Origin: Natrialba aegyptia DSM 13077
GTDB lineage: Archaea > Halobacteriota > Halobacteria > Halobacteriales > Natrialbaceae
NCBI RefSeq assembly: GCF_000337535.1
Contig: NZ_AOIP01000014.1
Span: 124,001 to 188,000 of the forward strand
Reading direction: 5' to 3'
Length of the DNA: 64,000 bases
Made by a program: the position numbers and the translations under genes. Numbering within the stretch: the stretch's first letter is position 1; every line of letters begins with the position of its first letter. Below are positions 61,333 through 64,000 of this stretch, one piece after another. The notes beneath the pieces are model-generated. The model was not told the origin of the DNA. It was given only the letters and a program-made list of their open reading frames with translations, and made no database searches.

Positions 61333-61352
61333 AGTATTCTCGAGAGAATACT
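61333..61352. promoter_or_regulatory. Palindrome overlapping the queD promoter (candidate operator)
   Basis: AGTATTCTC-GA-GAGAATACT, nine-base arms with two-base centre, ends 5 bases before the GTG start of queD. TTTAAG at 61330-61334 is the best TATA-like element and overlaps the left arm. A bound protein would block the polymerase or ribosome, since the leader is nearly absent. Confidence 0.7.
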
Positions 61353-61357
61353 CGCGT

Positions 61358-61846
61358 GTGACTGAATACGCCTCGGACGACGACCACGGCGAGGCCGACG
61401 GGTCGACGACGGCCGACGAGCGCCTGGTCGGTCGTTCTCGAACCCTCCACATCGGCCGCGACCGCCCGATCAGAATCAGCACTGGCCACCGAATCCTCCA
61501 CCACGACGGTAAGTGCGCCAGACCGCACGGCCACAACTACGAAGTCGCGGTTACCATCGAGGGAACGCTCACCGAGGAGGGCTGGATCGCCGACAAGGGA
61601 GATATTACTGCAGTAATAGACGAGTGGGACCACCGGTTCCTCCTCCAGCGCGGGGATCCGCTCGTCGAGGCCTTCGAAGCGGCCGGCGACGCGGACGGAA
61701 TCGTCGTCCTCGACCAGCCGCCAACGGCCGAGGTGATGAGCGTCCTTCTCGAAGACAAACTCCGCGCCGAACTCGGAGCGAACGTCACCGATGTCGCCGT
61801 CCAGGTCAACGAAACGAACGAACTCTGCGGCGGAAGCCAGTTCTGA
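61358..61846 (+). CDS. queD: 6-carboxytetrahydropterin synthase (QueD/PTPS type)
   Basis: 162 residues from a GTG at 61358. First dedicated step from the pterin precursor toward preQ0, needed for archaeosine in tRNA. Zn-binding histidines are in STGHRILHHDGKCARPHGHNYEVAV (His-x-x-...-His-x-His), with the active-site Cys in GKCARPHGH; DWDH-like IDEWDHRFLL and VNETNELCGGSQF are the other active-site parts. Six bases before queE; first of queD-queE-queC. Acidic front is haloarchaeal. Confidence 0.93.
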   Translation: MTEYASDDDHGEADGSTTADERLVGRSRTLHIGRDRPIRISTGHRILHHDGKCARPHGHNYEVAVTIEGTLTEEGWIADKGDITAVIDEWDHRFLLQRGDPLVEAFEAAGDADGIVVLDQPPTAEVMSVLLEDKLRAELGANVTDVAVQVNETNELCGGSQF

Positions 61847-61851
61847 TCACA

Positions 61852-62730
61852 ATGCCGGTCTCTCACTCGGTCGACCGGGAACCGTCCGAGGCGACGAACA
61901 GCACGGAGAACGAGCACCAAAACCAAACTGACAACGACGACCGACCCGACGACGGACTCCCGATCAACGAACTCTTCTACTCGCTGCAAGGCGAGGGTAC
62001 CCTCGCCGGCGTCCCCTCCGTCTTCGTCCGCACGAGCGGCTGTAACCTCCGCTGTTGGTTCTGTGACTCCTATCACACCTCCTGGGAACCGACCCACGCC
62101 TGGATGAGCCTCGAGGAAATCCTCGCCGAGATCGAATCCTACGACGCGGACCACGTCGTCCTCACCGGCGGCGAACCGCTGTTGCACGACGCGAGCGCGG
62201 ACCTGCTCTCCGAACTCGACGACCGCGGCTACCACACCACCGTCGAGACGAACGGGACGATCCACCGCGACGCCCCCATCGACCTCGCCTCGATCAGCCC
62301 GAAACTCGAAAGCAGCACCCCGACTCCCGAGCGCGACCCGAGAAGCGAGATTCCAGAAGAATCTCGAAACGGTGAGCGGCGATCACGAGGAGCCGCGAAC
62401 CGAGGCGACGGCGAATGGGAACAGCGCCACGAGAGCGCCCGACTCGACCTCGACGCACTCACCGAACTCGTCGAGACCCACCCGTTCCAGTTGAAGTTCG
62501 TCGTCACCGACGCGGACGACATGCCGGAGATCCTCGACCTGCTCGCCGAACTTCGGGACGCAGCGACCGTTCCCATCCGCGACGAGAACGTCCTGCTGAT
62601 GCCCGAGGGTGCGACCCGCGAGCGCCTCGCCGAAACGCGAACGCGCACCGCCGAACTCGCGATGGAGCACGGCTTCCGGTACACGCCGCGGCTGCACGTG
62701 GATCTGTGGAACGACGCACCCGAGACATAA
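61852..62730 (+). CDS. queE: 7-carboxy-7-deazaguanine synthase (radical SAM)
   Basis: 292 residues from the ATG at 61852 (MPVSHSVDREPSE); the frame above it is queD read out of frame. Radical SAM cluster cysteines are in SGCNLRCWFCDS (CxxxCxxC); YSLQGEGTLAGVPSVFVRT precedes, VVLTGGEPLLH binds SAM. A charged insertion of about 40 residues interrupts the second half (SSTPTPERDPRSEIPEESRN and on). Converts carboxytetrahydropterin to CDG for archaeosine. Overlap-free linkage to queD and queC. Confidence 0.95.
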   Translation: MPVSHSVDREPSEATNSTENEHQNQTDNDDRPDDGLPINELFYSLQGEGTLAGVPSVFVRTSGCNLRCWFCDSYHTSWEPTHAWMSLEEILAEIESYDADHVVLTGGEPLLHDASADLLSELDDRGYHTTVETNGTIHRDAPIDLASISPKLESSTPTPERDPRSEIPEESRNGERRSRGAANRGDGEWEQRHESARLDLDALTELVETHPFQLKFVVTDADDMPEILDLLAELRDAATVPIRDENVLLMPEGATRERLAETRTRTAELAMEHGFRYTPRLHVDLWNDAPET

Positions 62731-62760
62731 CCCAGTACCATCCCGATACGAAGAGATACG

Positions 62761-63501
62761 ATGACATCCGATTCACCCACCACCGACACCGGTACCGACC
62801 CGACGACCGACTCGAAGCGCGCCGTCGTCCTCCTTTCGGGCGGCATGGACAGCGCCACCGCCGCCTACGAGGCCCGCGAACGCGGTTACGACCTCTACGC
62901 CCTCCACACCTCCTACGGCCAGCGCACCGAAACCCGTGAACTCGACTGTGCAAAACGCCTCGCCGACGACCTCGAGATGAACGACTTCCTGCAGGTCGAA
63001 ACCGGACACCTCTCGGCGATCGGCGACTCGAGTCTCACCGACGACGAACTCGCCGTCGCGGACGCGGACATGGACGGCGACGAAATCCCCACCTCCTACG
63101 TCCCCTTCCGGAACGCGAACCTGCTCGCGATGGCCGTCTCCTACGCCGAAGCCAACGACTGCGAAGCCGTCTTCATCGGTGCCCACAGCGAGGACTTCTC
63201 GGGCTATCCGGACTGTCGCCCCGAGTTCTTCGAGGCGTTCGAAACCGTGGTTGACGTGGGGACCAAACCCGAGACTGACATCTCGATCGAAGCCCCCTTC
63301 GTCGAGTGGTCAAAGACCGACATCGCAGCCCGCGGTACTGAACTCGGGGTTCCCTACGAACACACGTGGAGCTGCTACCGCGACGACCAGCCGGCCTGTG
63401 GCACCTGCGACGCCTGTGCCTACCGCCTCCAGGCGTTCCAGCGCAACGATCGCCGCGATCCGATCGAGTACGCCGAGCGGCCGTCCTACATCGAGGAGTG
63501 A
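62761..63501 (+). CDS. queC: 7-cyano-7-deazaguanine (preQ0) synthase
   Basis: 246 residues. ATP-dependent conversion of CDG to preQ0, which TgtA then inserts into tRNA. The PP-loop is LLSGGMDSATAAYEAR; Zn-binding cysteines are in SCYRDDQPACGTCDACAYRLQAF. A 17-residue Thr/Asp/Ser-rich front. It completes the operon and follows queE by 30 bases. The final archaeosine enzymes are not in the window. Confidence 0.96.
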   Translation: MTSDSPTTDTGTDPTTDSKRAVVLLSGGMDSATAAYEARERGYDLYALHTSYGQRTETRELDCAKRLADDLEMNDFLQVETGHLSAIGDSSLTDDELAVADADMDGDEIPTSYVPFRNANLLAMAVSYAEANDCEAVFIGAHSEDFSGYPDCRPEFFEAFETVVDVGTKPETDISIEAPFVEWSKTDIAARGTELGVPYEHTWSCYRDDQPACGTCDACAYRLQAFQRNDRRDPIEYAERPSYIEE

Positions 63502-63565
63502 GCGACGACCGCGTGGTGCGTTCGAAAAGGCAAACGTTCTTTGGCCAACCCATCGTTCTCCCGCT

Positions 63566-64000
63566 ATGTCCCTCCCGATCGTCTCGTGGGTTCGCGACGC
63601 GGACGGCGGTTGGACGCTCCCCGACGGCCGTCGCCGCGAGTTCATCGGCCTCGCGCTCGGTCTCCCGGTGTTCGCCTGGTTTGTCGCGGACGATGTGGGG
63701 CCGCTCGCGCCGAGCCAGCACTGGCCGGTCGTGGTACTCGGCGTCTGCTGTGGCGTTTACTATGCGGCATCCGTTCGACCCACGGTGTTCGAGTTGCTTC
63801 CCGACGGTCTCAGCGACATGACTGTGCTGTCACTGCTCAGTGGCGGAGCCGGTCTCTCGCTGCTCGAAATCGTTCACCTCGCAACACCGACCGTCGTGTT
63901 CCTGGTGACTGCCGGTGTGACGATTCTCGGAATCTACGTGATTCGACTCGTTTCTCCCCTCCACGACGGATTACAGCCCTCGCGTCGCGGGGCCGAGCCG
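63566..64000 (+). CDS. Membrane protein, cut by right window edge
   Basis: 145 codons without a stop. Starts MSLPIVSWVRDADGGWTLPDGRRREF; spans at about 27-42 (IGLALGLPVFAWFVA), 53-69 (WPVVVLGVCCGVYYAA) and 85-128. No family recognised. It has its own start about 65 bases after queC and could be read through. Confidence 0.7.
   Translation, partial: MSLPIVSWVRDADGGWTLPDGRRREFIGLALGLPVFAWFVADDVGPLAPSQHWPVVVLGVCCGVYYAASVRPTVFELLPDGLSDMTVLSLLSGGAGLSLLEIVHLATPTVVFLVTAGVTILGIYVIRLVSPLHDGLQPSRRGAEP

Noticed and set aside
1-64000. CRISPR array, insertion sequence, transposase or prophage genes
   Set aside because: No spaced identical repeats of CRISPR type and no transposase, integrase or capsid motifs were found. 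The iterons at 42089 are too short and closely spaced for CRISPR.

Overview
The window is chromosomal DNA from a haloarchaeon (class Halobacteria; a Natrialbales-type relative such as Natrinema or Haloterrigena is plausible, but the genus is a guess). Signs are very high GC in coding DNA, strongly acidic proteins, haloarchaea-restricted families (DUF7117, DUF7521, DUF7544 types, HTH-10), Tat-type exported proteins, TATA promoters with very short leaders, an archaeal Orc1/Cdc6 initiator and an archaeosine-type queDEC operon. No rRNA, complete tRNA, insertion sequence, CRISPR array or phage module was found. Domain and DUF names come from reading the translations, not from searches.

Layout. 1-2.6 kb: cut-off Tat-exported protein, then thyA-folA (ATGA overlap). 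2.7-7.1 kb: a DEDD exonuclease/helicase pair resembling Bacillus MrfB-MrfA (YprB-YprA). 7.1-14.7 kb: small membrane proteins, CPBP protease, a winged-helix/DUF7521 pair, purD, MgtC/DUF4010 protein, PadR regulator and a long non-coding gap with two strong hairpins. 14.7-17.3 kb: OPT transporter with a structured leader, followed by an orphan PqqD-like protein. 17.4-30.6 kb: folD, aldo/keto reductase, CtaA-CtaB fusion, assorted regulators and membrane proteins, acyl-CoA dehydrogenase, squalene/phytoene synthase. 30.6-32.4 kb: gluconeogenic fba-fbp with a sequence matching the haloarchaeal TrmB motif upstream. 33-37.2 kb: Tat-exported chymotrypsin-like protease; MaoC-PH-PH overlapping operon. 37.4-45.5 kb: aldehyde dehydrogenase, two glutamate dehydrogenases and a CitE-type lyase surrounding an orc1/cdc6 gene. 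About 40.42-43.16 kb carries seven related origin-recognition-box-like elements and a 14-bp iteron array: a strong candidate replication origin.

45.7-49.4 kb: DUF2062, a DUF6517-type lipoprotein, a DUF7544-type membrane protein and a RIO-like kinase. 49.4-54.9 kb: a likely catabolic cluster of sodium symporter, M24/creatinase-fold hydrolase with a degraded metal site, HTH-10 regulator and aldehyde dehydrogenase. 55.4-60.7 kb: nitrilase/SRPBCC pair, PhoU-like regulator, ATP-NAD kinase, CinA-type protein. 60.8-63.5 kb: winged-helix regulator then queD-queE-queC (preQ0 for archaeosine) behind a palindromic promoter. The window ends inside a membrane protein gene.

The points most worth a second look are the origin with its iterons, the archaeal MrfAB-like pair, the TrmB-like site on fba-fbp, the que operator palindrome, the metal-ligand-depleted M24 protein, the exported serine protease, the orphan PqqD, and a 10-bp-periodic repeat between convergent genes at 32.4-32.5 kb.
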